Source: Postechiella marina (GTDB lineage: Bacteria > Bacteroidota > Bacteroidia > Flavobacteriales > Flavobacteriaceae). From it: a stretch of DNA of 64,000 nt. Of this stretch, positions 52,425 to 60,263 are shown in pieces. The notes under the pieces were generated by a model. The model ran no database searches. It worked only from the letters and a program-made list of their open reading frames with translations, and had not been told where the DNA came from. Both the position numbers and the translations under genes were made by a program. Positions within the stretch are counted from its first letter, which is position 1. Every line of letters starts with the position of its first letter. The DNA lies in the NCBI RefSeq assembly GCF_039538365.1, contig NZ_BAABCA010000002.1:593497-657496 (forward strand). Direction: 5' to 3'.

Positions 52425-53642
52425 CTAAACGTCTTGTATTAAAGTGTTATTAATGCGTACCGATGCAATTTTGGATGCTATAATGCCCAAAACAGAAATG
52501 GTTAAAAAGACAATTACAAAGTTTTCTAACTTTATGGTTACTGGGTAAGGTAGAGATGGAGTAATGTATATTTTAAAAAATTCTGGACCATAAAGCTGTA
52601 AACTAACCAGTAGAAAGCCTATGGTAATGCCTACAAGTCCGCCTAATAGAGACATTAAACTGCCTTGATAAAAAAATATTTTACGAATATCTTGCACGGT
52701 TACACCTATTTTAAAAAGGGTGTTTAATGTTTTCTTTTTGTCTAAAATCATCATAATTATAGAGCCAATAACATTAAAAAGTGCGATAATTAATATGAGG
52801 GTAAAAATGAGGTATAATGCTAATTGTTCGGTGTTTAGCATTTTGTACAGCTTGTCGTTTAGCTGTTCTCTGTTTTTAATTATAATATTTGTGCCTAAAA
52901 CAGATTCAATTTGATTTTTTACGGTCTCCTCATTGGCATTTTCTGCTAATTTAAATGCAATTGCCGATATTTGATTGGGTTTGTAATTTAGTAGGTTTTC
53001 TACTAAGTTTATAGGTGCAAAAATGTACGTGTCGTTTAGGTTTTCGTTAATATCGAAAATACCAACGTTTACTGCTCTAACGGTGTTAAAAGCACTTTTT
53101 ACAGAGGTTATTTGTCCTTTTCCTGGTTTGGGTACATATATGTTAATACGTTTGGCATAATCTAAAACGCTAAAAGAGAGGCTGCTAGAAATACCCCAGC
53201 CTACTACTATTTGGTTTGTTTTTTGCTCTAACCAGCTGCCATACTCTATAACAGAATCTATGTTTACAACATTTCTGTAATGCTTGTCTACGCCTTTTAT
53301 AATACCGCTTGGATATGTTTTGCCATCGGACTCTATAAAAACGCGTTCTTCTATAATTTTAGAGTACTGCGCAATACCTTCTATGTTATTTAATTTATTA
53401 ACATTAGTGTCTGTAAGTATAAACGATTTACCGTTTGCAGTTACAGCTTTTAATTGTGGGTCTACAACAGATGTAAATTGTAGGGTAAAATCTTTTAAAC
53501 CCGCAAAGGCAGAGAGCACAATAAATAAAGATGCTGTGCCAATTATAATGCCAATACCAGCTATTATAGTTATTACGTTAATAGCGTTGTTACTGCTTTT
53601 AGAGCGTAAATAACGTTTTGCTATATATAAAGGAAAATTCAA
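52425..53642 (-). CDS. ABC transporter permease (LolC/LolE-FtsX type)
   Basis: This 405-residue membrane protein has one N-terminal helix (about 20-45, NVITIIAGIGIIIGTASLFI), a periplasmic MacB-like domain (about 45-265) and three C-terminal helices (about 275-395). The layout and motif LFNVIGSIIMMILDKKKTLNT match LolC/LolE and FtsX-type permeases involved in lipoprotein release or envelope functions. The start is TTG, directly after the rbfA stop. The ATPase partner LolD is not adjacent. Confidence 0.88.
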   Translation of the reverse strand: MNFPLYIAKRYLRSKSSNNAINVITIIAGIGIIIGTASLFIVLSAFAGLKDFTLQFTSVVDPQLKAVTANGKSFILTDTNVNKLNNIEGIAQYSKIIEERVFIESDGKTYPSGIIKGVDKHYRNVVNIDSVIEYGSWLEQKTNQIVVGWGISSSLSFSVLDYAKRINIYVPKPGKGQITSVKSAFNTVRAVNVGIFDINENLNDTYIFAPINLVENLLNYKPNQISAIAFKLAENANEETVKNQIESVLGTNIIIKNREQLNDKLYKMLNTEQLALYLIFTLILIIALFNVIGSIIMMILDKKKTLNTLFKIGVTVQDIRKIFFYQGSLMSLLGGLVGITIGFLLVSLQLYGPEFFKIYITPSLPYPVTIKLENFVIVFLTISVLGIIASKIASVRINNTLIQDV

Positions 53643-54047
53643 TTAAGATTGTTTTCTTTTGTCTAATAAATCTGGATTACTAATAGGGTTTTCTTTTCCT
53701 TTTAAAGATTTTTCTATTTGATCGATGTACTCTAAAGAGTCGTCTACAAAAAACTCTAAATTAGGCATGCGTCTTAATTGATTTTTTGTGCGTTGTGCTA
53801 ATTCGTGTCGAATTAATGGGGTGTTAGATCGTATTCCTTCAAGTAACTCTTGAGCCTTGTTGTTTGGAAAAATGCTTAAATATACTTTTGCAACCGATAA
53901 GTCTACCGTTACTTTTACTTTAGATACGGATATTAAAACACCGCGCATACCGCCTTGTGTGGCTGCCTTTTGTAAAACATCAACTAAATCTTGTTGTAAA
54001 ACGGTTCCTATTTTCTTTTGTCTTTGACTTTCCTCTATGTTGCTCAT
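53643..54047 (-). CDS. rbfA: Ribosome-binding factor A
   Basis: This 134-residue protein fits RbfA, which binds the 30S subunit during maturation of the 16S rRNA 5' end. The KH-like core shows SQRQKKIGTVLQQDLVDVLQ, VSKVKVTVDLSVAKVYLSIF, and LRRMPNLEFFVDDSLEYIDQ. Length is normal. Its stop abuts the start of the permease gene, suggesting a shared transcript as in other Flavobacteriaceae. Confidence 0.93.
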   Translation of the reverse strand: MSNIEESQRQKKIGTVLQQDLVDVLQKAATQGGMRGVLISVSKVKVTVDLSVAKVYLSIFPNNKAQELLEGIRSNTPLIRHELAQRTKNQLRRMPNLEFFVDDSLEYIDQIEKSLKGKENPISNPDLLDKRKQS

Positions 54048-54219
54048 TTTTAATACCTATTAAAGGTTTAGTTTGCAAAAATAATGGTTATTTAAAGATT
54101 ATCTTACTTTTAGATTGCTATTTTAATATTTTGAGCTAACTTTTAAGTTTAATTTAAGAAGTTTTACTGTTGTTTTATTACTCGCAGATAAAAACGAGAA
54201 TAATAAAAATATTTTTTTA

Positions 54220-54630
54220 ATGAATAAAATTGAACATATAGGTATTGCTGTTAAAAATTTAGAAGAGGCTAATAGTTTGTATTCTAAGATTTTTGGTAAA
54301 CAACCTTATAAACAAGAAGAGGTTGAAAGTGAAGGTGTAAAAACATCGTTTTTTAAAGCTGGTGATAATAAAATTGAGTTGCTAGAAGCTACTAAAGAAG
54401 ATAGTGCTATAGCTAAATTTATAGCAAAGAAGGGCGAAGGGATACATCATATTGCTTTTGATGTTGATAATATTGAAGCAGAAATAAAAAGATTATCTAG
54501 CGAAGGTTTTATTGTTTTAAATAAAAAACCGAAAAAAGGAGCTGATAATAAGCTTGTTGCCTTTTTGCATCCTAAGTCTACAAACGGTGTATTGATAGAG
54601 CTTTGCCAAGAAATTATTATAAATGAATAA
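54220..54630 (+). CDS. mce: Methylmalonyl-CoA epimerase
   Basis: This 136-residue VOC-fold protein matches MCE, which interconverts (R)- and (S)-methylmalonyl-CoA. NKIEHIGIAVKNLEEANSLY has the metal-binding His near the N-terminus, KIELLEATKEDSAIAKFI a conserved Glu, GEGIHHIAFDVDNIEAEI the second His, and FLHPKSTNGVLIELCQ the final Glu ligand. Propionyl-CoA metabolism is typical of Bacteroidota. The gene is next to tRNA-CAT on the plus strand. Confidence 0.93.
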   Translation: MNKIEHIGIAVKNLEEANSLYSKIFGKQPYKQEEVESEGVKTSFFKAGDNKIELLEATKEDSAIAKFIAKKGEGIHHIAFDVDNIEAEIKRLSSEGFIVLNKKPKKGADNKLVAFLHPKSTNGVLIELCQEIIINE

Positions 54631-54635
54631 TTTTC

Positions 54636-54666
54636 TTGTAGAGTTTTAAAATAAGTATTAGATTTG
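54636..54666 (+). promoter_or_regulatory. Promoter of the tRNA-CAT gene
   Basis: TTG at 54636-54638 and TAGATTTG at 54659-54666 are separated by 20 nt, an exact match to the Bacteroidota promoter (TTG, 19-23 nt, TAnnTTTG). It lies 12 nt before the tRNA. Confidence 0.8.
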
Positions 54667-54678
54667 CACTCCAATTTC

Positions 54679-54752
54679 GGTCCCATAGCTCAGTTGGTTA
54701 GAGCACCTGACTCATAATCAGGTGGTCCTTGGTTCGAGCCCAAGTGGGACCA
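54679..54752 (+). tRNA. tRNA with CAT anticodon (tRNA-Met, elongator)
   Basis: The 74-nt cloverleaf folds fully: acceptor stem GGTCCCA/TGGGACC, D-arm GCTC/GAGC, anticodon stem CCTGA/TCAGG with loop CTCATAA (anticodon CAT), variable TGGTC, and T-arm CTTGG/CCAAG with loop TTCGAGC. CCA is not encoded. The anticodon is shared by elongator Met, initiator Met and Ile2 (lysidine) tRNAs; the A1-like initiator mismatch is absent. Elongator Met is preferred, though Ile2 cannot be excluded by eye. Confidence 0.93.
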
Positions 54753-54760
54753 CGCAATAT

Positions 54761-54806
54761 ATCCGTAGAACGTTAATTTATAACGATTTGCGGATTTTTG
54801 TTTTTT
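54761..54806 (+). terminator. Terminator of the tRNA transcript
   Basis: ATCCGTAGAACGTTA (54761-54775) pairs with TAACGATTTGCGGAT (54781-54795), 11 of 15 positions, followed by TTTTGTTTTTT. It lies 8 nt after the tRNA. Confidence 0.8.
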
Positions 54807-54811
54807 ATAAG

Positions 54812-54832
54812 GGGGCAACAATCGGGGCAACA
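54812..54832 (+). other. Twin GGGGCAACA motif beside the tRNA (possible integration-site remnant)
   Basis: The 9-mer GGGGCAACA occurs at 54812-54820 and 54824-54832, 12 nt apart, just after the tRNA terminator. The string is GC-rich in an AT-rich neighbourhood. I have seen similar twin motifs near tyrosine integrase genes beside tRNAs in Bacteroidota. No integrase is present here, and no second copy of the tRNA 3' end was noticed in the window. Confidence 0.4.
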
Positions 54833-54886
54833 TGATTGTTGTATTAACTTTTTTCGCTATTTATGTTTAGTGTTTTATATTATAAA

Positions 54887-56020
54887 TCAGCCCATCACAC
54901 TACTTAATTCAAACATTGGTAAGTACATCGCAATTAAGATAATGCCTACTAAAACACCTACTATTAAAATAATAAAAGGCTCCATTAGCGTAGATAACAT
55001 TTTAGATTGTTGCTGTACTTGGGTGTTATACTGCATGTTTAATCTATCAAAAATGTACTCTGTCTGGTTAGTTTCTTCTGATACTTTAACAAGTGCAATC
55101 ATTTTGTCGTCAAATAGTTTATGTTTAGCCAAACTTTTACTTAAACTTTCACCGTTCATTATATGCTCTTCTACTTTCTCTAAGGCGTTTTGTAGTGGAT
55201 AGAAGTTAATCATTTGTTTAACCAACTGAATACTATTCACAACAGGAACTTTAGATGCCGTTAAGAGAGATACAGCTTGAGTGAATTGAGATAAGTAAAC
55301 TGTTTTTACAAAGTTTCCAATAAAAGGGAGTTTCAGTATAAATTTATCTTTTAAACGCTTAAAACGTTTTTTTTTGTTTAAAAATGATTGAAATATTATA
55401 ACCACAACAAGTAATAGAATTATTAGCATCCCATAATCTTGCATAAACTCAGATACGCTAATAATAACTTTGGTTATTCCTGGTAATTCGACTCCCTGTT
55501 GTTCAAAAATATCTCGAAACATGGGTACAACATAATGCAACATAAATGTAACAACCAAAACTGCTGTACTTAAAATGATAATAGGGTAGGTTAAGGCATT
55601 AACTAAATCTCTACGCTGTTCATTTTTTCTTGAAAAAAAAAAACCTAACTGTTCTATTACTTGAGCTAAAGTACCTGTTTCCTCTCCTATTTTAATAGAA
55701 TGATATTCGTAATTAGTGAATTGTTTATGTTTTTTCAAAGCTTCAGATAGGCTTTGTCCAGAAACAATATCATCAGAAATGTTTTCCACTATGGCTTTAT
55801 TCTGAGCCTTTTTTTGAGACTTCCCAATAAGTTCTAGCCCCTCGTTTAAAGATACTCCTGCTTTTAATAAAATACTTAACTCAATATAAAACCCTTCCTT
55901 TATTTTATTTGTAAAAGCATTGTTAAACAGTGTTATTTCTTTCTTTAAAAAAGACGTATTATCACTTCTTTCTTTTTTAATAGCGTTTGCGGTCGATATG
56001 TTTTCTAACTGAAAAGCCAT
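54887..56020 (-). CDS. GspF/PilC-family inner-membrane platform protein
   Basis: This 377-residue protein contains two T2SSF domains. The first (about 40-165) has YIELSILLKAGVSLNEGLEL and GETGTLAQVIEQLGFFFSRK, and the second (about 235-360) has TQAVSLLTASKVPVVNSIQL and KVSEETNQTEYIFDRLNMQY. Three hydrophobic helices lie near 145-165, 195-215 and 345-370. It is the platform of type II secretion and type IV pilus machines. It is the last gene of a tightly overlapped operon, sharing one base with the upstream pseudopilin. The matching ATPase and secretin genes are not in the window. Confidence 0.9.
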   Translation of the reverse strand: MAFQLENISTANAIKKERSDNTSFLKKEITLFNNAFTNKIKEGFYIELSILLKAGVSLNEGLELIGKSQKKAQNKAIVENISDDIVSGQSLSEALKKHKQFTNYEYHSIKIGEETGTLAQVIEQLGFFFSRKNEQRRDLVNALTYPIIILSTAVLVVTFMLHYVVPMFRDIFEQQGVELPGITKVIISVSEFMQDYGMLIILLLVVVIIFQSFLNKKKRFKRLKDKFILKLPFIGNFVKTVYLSQFTQAVSLLTASKVPVVNSIQLVKQMINFYPLQNALEKVEEHIMNGESLSKSLAKHKLFDDKMIALVKVSEETNQTEYIFDRLNMQYNTQVQQQSKMLSTLMEPFIILIVGVLVGIILIAMYLPMFELSSVMG

Positions 56021-56487
56021 TAATTCATAAATGAGGTTGCACTGTTTCTTTTAAAAATAAATAAACGTTGATTTGGGAATGATTTTGACCCTTCTAATTT
56101 CAAGGCATCAACTTGTCCCTTTTCTATTTTATTTCCATCAAAAAAGAACGCTTTATTTTGAATTTGAATATTGAATGTGTCTCTTCTTTTTAAAATATAG
56201 TCATTCTCAAATTTGTAGATTGTAGAGTCTATCTCTGAAGCAAAAATTAGAGCATCCTCTTTTTTATTATACTTTATTTTAGAATACTTGTTAAAATCCA
56301 CCCATAAAGATTGTTCAAAGGTATTAATTACGGTATTTTCACTAAAGTTGTATTTTATACCCCTCATATGTTTCTGTACTAACTGTAACACCGCAAAAGC
56401 TATACCCACAACAATACTTGTTATAATAATTACAACAACCATTTCACTTAATGTAAATGCTTTTATTTTGTGTTTAGTTCTCAACAA
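56020..56487 (-). CDS. Pseudopilin-like protein with N-terminal methylation motif
   Basis: This 155-residue protein starts at TTG (56487 or 56484). Its N-terminus KIKAFTLSEMVVVIIITSIV and then VGIAFAVLQLVQKHM is a class III (type IV pilin-like) signal, cleaved after A and with Glu at +5. The remainder is beta-rich and includes DSTIYKFENDYILKRRDTFN. It should be a minor pseudopilin. It overlaps its neighbours by 1 and 14 nt, indicating coupled translation. Confidence 0.83.
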   Translation of the reverse strand: MLRTKHKIKAFTLSEMVVVIIITSIVVGIAFAVLQLVQKHMRGIKYNFSENTVINTFEQSLWVDFNKYSKIKYNKKEDALIFASEIDSTIYKFENDYILKRRDTFNIQIQNKAFFFDGNKIEKGQVDALKLEGSKSFPNQRLFIFKRNSATSFMN

Positions 56488-56806
56488 TTCTTTTTGTAAT
56501 AGTTTTATTTATATTTCTATTAAAGGCTTCAATTAAAACAATAGTGCTTTCTCTTTCTGTATAGGAGTTAATAGTAACTTCCCAAGAATTATAATCATCA
56601 CTATAGGGTAGTTGTAAATTATCGTTTATGTATAAATACTGTAATTCATTTAAATGTGCATCTATTAACCTTGTATTACTTCTTATACTGTTAGAAAATA
56701 AATTATTTAATATCATACTTGCAATCATAAAGACAACAACGATTAATACGGTTGCAACTAATGTCTCCATTAAAGTAGATGCCTTTATTTTTTTTAGTAC
56801 AACCAT
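56474..56806 (-). CDS. Pseudopilin-like protein, minor (GspI/J-like)
   Basis: This 110-residue protein has the prepilin-type segment KKIKASTLMETLVATVLIVV with Glu at +5 of the hydrophobic helix, and a short globular domain ending in NKTITKRIVEN. Size and position correspond to the small pseudopilins GspI or PulJ. It overlaps the upstream gene by 13 nt and the downstream gene by 14 nt. Function is likely to be part of a pseudopilus tip. Confidence 0.78.
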   Translation of the reverse strand: MVVLKKIKASTLMETLVATVLIVVVFMIASMILNNLFSNSIRSNTRLIDAHLNELQYLYINDNLQLPYSDDYNSWEVTINSYTERESTIVLIEAFNRNINKTITKRIVEN

Positions 56807-58062
56807 TTAACAATTCCCTTTTTAGCCCCCTTAAAAGTTAACCCCACATACTCTTGTGGAAGATTATCAACAACAATGCTTCCATTATAAATATGATTTT
56901 GATATGCTGAACCAGATTGGTTAGCTACAAAGCCAGAAGTATAAACGCTACCATGTACACTGCCCAAAAGTTCTAAGTTCTTATTACAATATACTTCACC
57001 CATAATCAAAGCATCCTCATCAATAAAAACCTGAGTATTATAATTTTTTGAACCTCCTAAATACACAATCTGACCTTTAATTTTTGAATACTTTCCTATT
57101 TTAAACGGTACAACATCATCCCTGTTATTAGATAGTTTTAAAGTTTGTCTAGAGTCTTTCAAAACTAAAGTACTAGGATAATCAAGTTTGCAATAATCCC
57201 CAACCGAAATAGACTCTGTAGCAATAGCTTGAAATGTGCTTTTTACATGATTTTTAATTTCAATTTTCGGAGCTATTAAAACAACATCCTTTAAATGGGA
57301 TGACTCGTCAACTATTATTTTAGTTTCGGATTGAACTAGGATATGACCTATAAGAGACACTTCTGAAAGGTTTATACTAGAAGTACTATAAATTATTCTT
57401 AGAGGATTATAGAACAAATTTAGATGATTTCTACTTCTTTCTAAGTCTAAAAAATGTGTTTCGTTAACTGTGTTTACTTCATTTCTAATATTATTAATAC
57501 GCTCTAAAAATTCTTTGTTAGGCTTTGGAAGTGTTTTACTTTCTTTTGTTAATCCATAAATAAGCTCATTACCATAATAGGAATGCCCAGAAATATTTCC
57601 TGTTCTTACCCCTTGTTTAGGCAAGTAAGCTGTTCCTTTAATTTTTGTATTTCCAACTAGTACTAAAGGTCGATTATTATCTTCAAGGTAAAGTGCTGTT
57701 CTATTCATTTCAGGTTGTATTCCCCCAACCAAAGCCACTTTTCTAAATCTCTTATTTTTTATTTTTGATATTGATGTTACTTTTTCTAAAACACCCCAAA
57801 AATTTCGATGTATTTGAAGCGTCTTATATGTTTCATCAGTTAAATTAATAAAAACGCTGTCATTCTTTAGTATATTATTATTTAGAACATACTGTATACC
57901 TGTATCTGCATTTTGTGTGGTCTCTAGTGTAAAATCTGTTTGAACCTTAAAAGTTTTATAAGTATGTGTTAAAAGAATAAATGCAGACAGTAAAAGAGCA
58001 ATTACCACAACAACAAACATGGTAAACTGTAATGCTCCACCTTTTATCTTAGAGAAGATCAT
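56794..58062 (-). CDS. Large pilin-like/GspK-position protein with bactofilin-like C-terminal region
   Basis: This 422-residue protein has an N-terminal hydrophobic helix (GALQFTMFVVVVIALLLSAF, about 9-28) preceded by a KGG turn, resembling a GspK/PilX-like prepilin start although not a perfect motif. The following part has repeated beta strands with small residues: KNHVKSTFQAIATESISVGD, IGKYSKIKGQIVYLGGSKN and DALIMGEVYCNKNLELLGSV. The last resembles bactofilin or other beta-solenoid folds. It overlaps the upstream gene by 4 nt (ATGA). Its function is not known; it could form the tip or scaffold of the pseudopilus. Confidence 0.65.
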   Translation of the reverse strand: MIFSKIKGGALQFTMFVVVVIALLLSAFILLTHTYKTFKVQTDFTLETTQNADTGIQYVLNNNILKNDSVFINLTDETYKTLQIHRNFWGVLEKVTSISKIKNKRFRKVALVGGIQPEMNRTALYLEDNNRPLVLVGNTKIKGTAYLPKQGVRTGNISGHSYYGNELIYGLTKESKTLPKPNKEFLERINNIRNEVNTVNETHFLDLERSRNHLNLFYNPLRIIYSTSSINLSEVSLIGHILVQSETKIIVDESSHLKDVVLIAPKIEIKNHVKSTFQAIATESISVGDYCKLDYPSTLVLKDSRQTLKLSNNRDDVVPFKIGKYSKIKGQIVYLGGSKNYNTQVFIDEDALIMGEVYCNKNLELLGSVHGSVYTSGFVANQSGSAYQNHIYNGSIVVDNLPQEYVGLTFKGAKKGIVKWLY

Positions 58063-58523
58063 ATCTTTAAAACCGATTTTCTACTTTGCTTGTATTCTAA
58101 CAAAACACTTTTACTATTCCCTCTTATCAGTTTTATGCCATCAATTTCTTGACCAATTTTCATAAGAATTTGTTTATCATTAATAGATATAATATATATT
58201 TTGGCATTACTTTTTTGCTTAACAATGCAACCGTGATATATAATTGGCATCCAGATAACTTTTTCTTTTCTAGATTGTTTTTGTTTGTTACTAGTTGCTT
58301 TCTTTTTTACAAGTAATGTTCCTAAAAATGGGTCTCTATTTACCGTTTGAATAGAAAAAGTATCAACCATTTTGTTTTGCTTTGGTATAAACGACCCCTC
58401 AAAATCTTGAAGAGCAATTTCTGGAGTACCAGGATTTACCGTACTAAGTATTCTATAACCTAAAACACCCCAAATATTAAGGGCTAAAACCAATAATGCA
58501 TATGTTTTTGTTTTACTCTTCAA
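58059..58523 (-). CDS. PilP/GspC-like membrane-anchored protein
   Basis: This is a protein of about 154 residues starting at TTG 58523, chosen because it overlaps the upstream stop (ATTGAAGAGTAA). An ATG at 58601 would add 26 residues inside the upstream gene. A hydrophobic helix (TYALLVLALNIWGVLGYRIL) is followed by a linker and VNRDPFLGTLLVKK, where RDPF is the typical start of the PilP/GspC homology region. It ends in a beta domain, IYIISINDKQILMKIGQEID. Such proteins connect the inner-membrane platform to the outer-membrane secretin. Confidence 0.7.
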   Translation of the reverse strand: MKSKTKTYALLVLALNIWGVLGYRILSTVNPGTPEIALQDFEGSFIPKQNKMVDTFSIQTVNRDPFLGTLLVKKKATSNKQKQSRKEKVIWMPIIYHGCIVKQKSNAKIYIISINDKQILMKIGQEIDGIKLIRGNSKSVLLEYKQSRKSVLKI

Positions 58524-58872
58524 TAGTGAAATTTTGTGTGGTATAGCCTGTAGTATAATCTGAGTTTTCTCCTCTAACACGCCATTCAAAATTTTTAGCA
58601 CTTAAAACCGTAGAAAGCTGTGTGATTTTAACAATAGTATCCTTTACAATTTGTTGGGCATTGGTAAAAGAAGGTGTTGCTACTTGAATGTGATATGTTT
58701 CTGCATCGTTAACAGCTTCCCAAGAGAATGTAACAGCGATATTATCTAAAACCGTATTGTTTAAAGGTGCTAAAACGTTAATATCTTTTTCCGAAATATC
58801 TTCAACCTCTATAATATCTTCGCATGAGGTAAAGCAAAACACCAAACAAGCCATATGTAAAATAGTTTTCAT
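58513..58872 (-). CDS. Lipoprotein with a fibronectin type III-like domain
   Basis: This 119-residue protein has a lipoprotein signal (MKTILHMACLVFCFTSC). The rest is one FN3-like beta-sandwich: INVLAPLNNTVLDNIAVTFS, WEAVNDAETYHIQVATPSF and LSAKNFEWRVRGENSDYTTG. Its stop overlaps the TTG start of the PilP-like gene. It could be the outer-membrane or surface component of the pseudopilus-like system. Confidence 0.75.
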   Translation of the reverse strand: MKTILHMACLVFCFTSCEDIIEVEDISEKDINVLAPLNNTVLDNIAVTFSWEAVNDAETYHIQVATPSFTNAQQIVKDTIVKITQLSTVLSAKNFEWRVRGENSDYTTGYTTQNFTIEE

Positions 58873-58884
58873 TTCTTTTAACTT

Positions 58885-59613
58885 TTAAAATAATTTATTT
58901 TCAGTTTTGGCTTTATTCGCAGAACGAAACGTTTTATTAGGGCAACGATTATACTTATCAACTATATCAACAATATTAGTGCGATGTCTTGTGTCTTCCT
59001 GCCAACAACAGTTAGATGTATTATAGGCGAAAACAACACCTTCTTTAAACTGAATTATTTCTGATTTAACACCATCTTTATACAATTGTAAAGCATACTG
59101 TTTTGATAAATACTCAATTAAAAATACACCACTTGCTTGTTTTATAACATCTAAATTTGCTCTATTGAATGCCATAGATATACTTGTAACAATATTAGTG
59201 GATGAGTTATGGCCTAAATATGTTTTTACTCTTAAGTTTTCTTTGGCATTTAAAGCTTCAATAAGCTCTACTTTATCTGCTATTTTAAATTGAATATATT
59301 GTGGTTTTACTTTAATAGAATCTGTATAATTTATTGATACATGTTCTGATTGCGAAGCACTAGCTTTTAAAAACGATTTGTAAGTTTGTTTTGTAAATGG
59401 TTTTATGAATACCGAAACTTTTATTGGTTTGCTATAACTTGGTAGAGCTGCACTATTATAATTTTTTTGAAGTATAAAATCTTTACCTGAGCCCAAACTA
59501 CCTATACTAACTTTTTGTTGGGTGTTTGTTTGGGGCTCTTGCATTACCGCTAGAGTGCTACAACTACAAGTAAAAAACACCATTAACAAAAACAACATCG
59601 TATATTTTACCAT
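58885..59613 (-). CDS. Lipoprotein of unknown function at the head of the pseudopilin operon
   Basis: This 242-residue protein has a lipoprotein signal (YTMLFLLMVFFTCSC). The mature part contains a series of beta strands: YSKPIKVSVFIKPFTKQTYK, VKPQYIQFKIADKVELIEAL, and ASGVFLIEYLSKQYALQLYK. A cysteine pair lies in NTSNCCWQED, and RHRTNIVDIVDKYNRCP is near the C-terminus. It is not recognised. It is 12 nt upstream of the FN3 lipoprotein gene and is the likely first gene of the operon. Confidence 0.65.
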   Translation of the reverse strand: MVKYTMLFLLMVFFTCSCSTLAVMQEPQTNTQQKVSIGSLGSGKDFILQKNYNSAALPSYSKPIKVSVFIKPFTKQTYKSFLKASASQSEHVSINYTDSIKVKPQYIQFKIADKVELIEALNAKENLRVKTYLGHNSSTNIVTSISMAFNRANLDVIKQASGVFLIEYLSKQYALQLYKDGVKSEIIQFKEGVVFAYNTSNCCWQEDTRHRTNIVDIVDKYNRCPNKTFRSANKAKTENKLF

Positions 59614-59706
59614 AGTCTAATTTATCTATAAACTATAAAAATATTAGATATTATTTAATTGAGAGTAAGTTTATGCCTTACTATGTATAAGGTTTTGTTT
59701 TTAATT

Positions 59707-60263
59707 TTAAGCTATAAATCCGATAGCATCAATCTCTAAAACTGTATTATCATCCTGAAAATTTCTTGCACTTGAGTATTTCCTGTCTATAGTGTTTTTA
59801 CAAAACCTGTTTCTACAGGAGTGTTATTTATGTAATCTATTTTTTGTTTTATTACGTTATCGCTCCAAAGCTCTATAGGCTTATTATGGTGTTGCCAAAA
59901 TTTATATTTATTTACATTACCTTGTTTTTTTTCTGCTCTCTCAAAAATCCATAATAACCATTCTTTTCTACTTTCTTGTGGGTTGTTTTCTTTAGCTTCT
60001 ATAACTTTTTTGGCTGTGTGCTTCTTAAAACTTCTTAATAATTCCATAGGTTGACTTGTTGTAGAACGAAATATTAAATGAACATGACTTGGCATAAAGT
60101 AATAAGCATACAGCCCCATTCCTTTATGTGCTCTGCAATAATCTATACTTTTTGCCAGTACACCAAAGTATAATTCCTTTGTAAATATATCTATCTAGTT
60201 TACAGTAGCAAAGCTTACAAAGTATAAACTCGCTTTATTATGAAATTTGTATTTCCTACTCAT
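59707..60263 (-). pseudogene. Decayed REP-associated tyrosine transposase (Y1_Tnp/RAYT)
   Basis: The reading frame starts ATG at 60263 (MSRKYKFHNKASLYFVSFAT then VN), meets TAG at codon 23, where a TGG (Trp) is expected, and continues with IDIFTKELYFGVLAKSIDYC. The open part from 60119 has FMPSHVHLIFR, with the HUH metal motif, and WSDNVIKQKIDYINNTPVET. The C-terminus is shifted: the frame stops after GFVKTL, while RKYSSARNFQDDNTVLEIDA and IGFIA follow in another frame, as in the family. With a nonsense change and a frameshift it is inactive unless suppressed. Confidence 0.88.

Noticed and set aside
54798..55202. A 134-codon plus-strand frame after the tRNA as a possible integrase remnant
   Set aside because: It is antisense to the GspF gene for most of its length, has no integrase motif, and appears to be a shadow frame.
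58524..58601. Longer start for the PilP-like protein at 58601
   Set aside because: It would overlap the FN3 lipoprotein gene by 89 nt; the TTG at 58523 gives a short coupling overlap and puts the membrane helix near the N-terminus.
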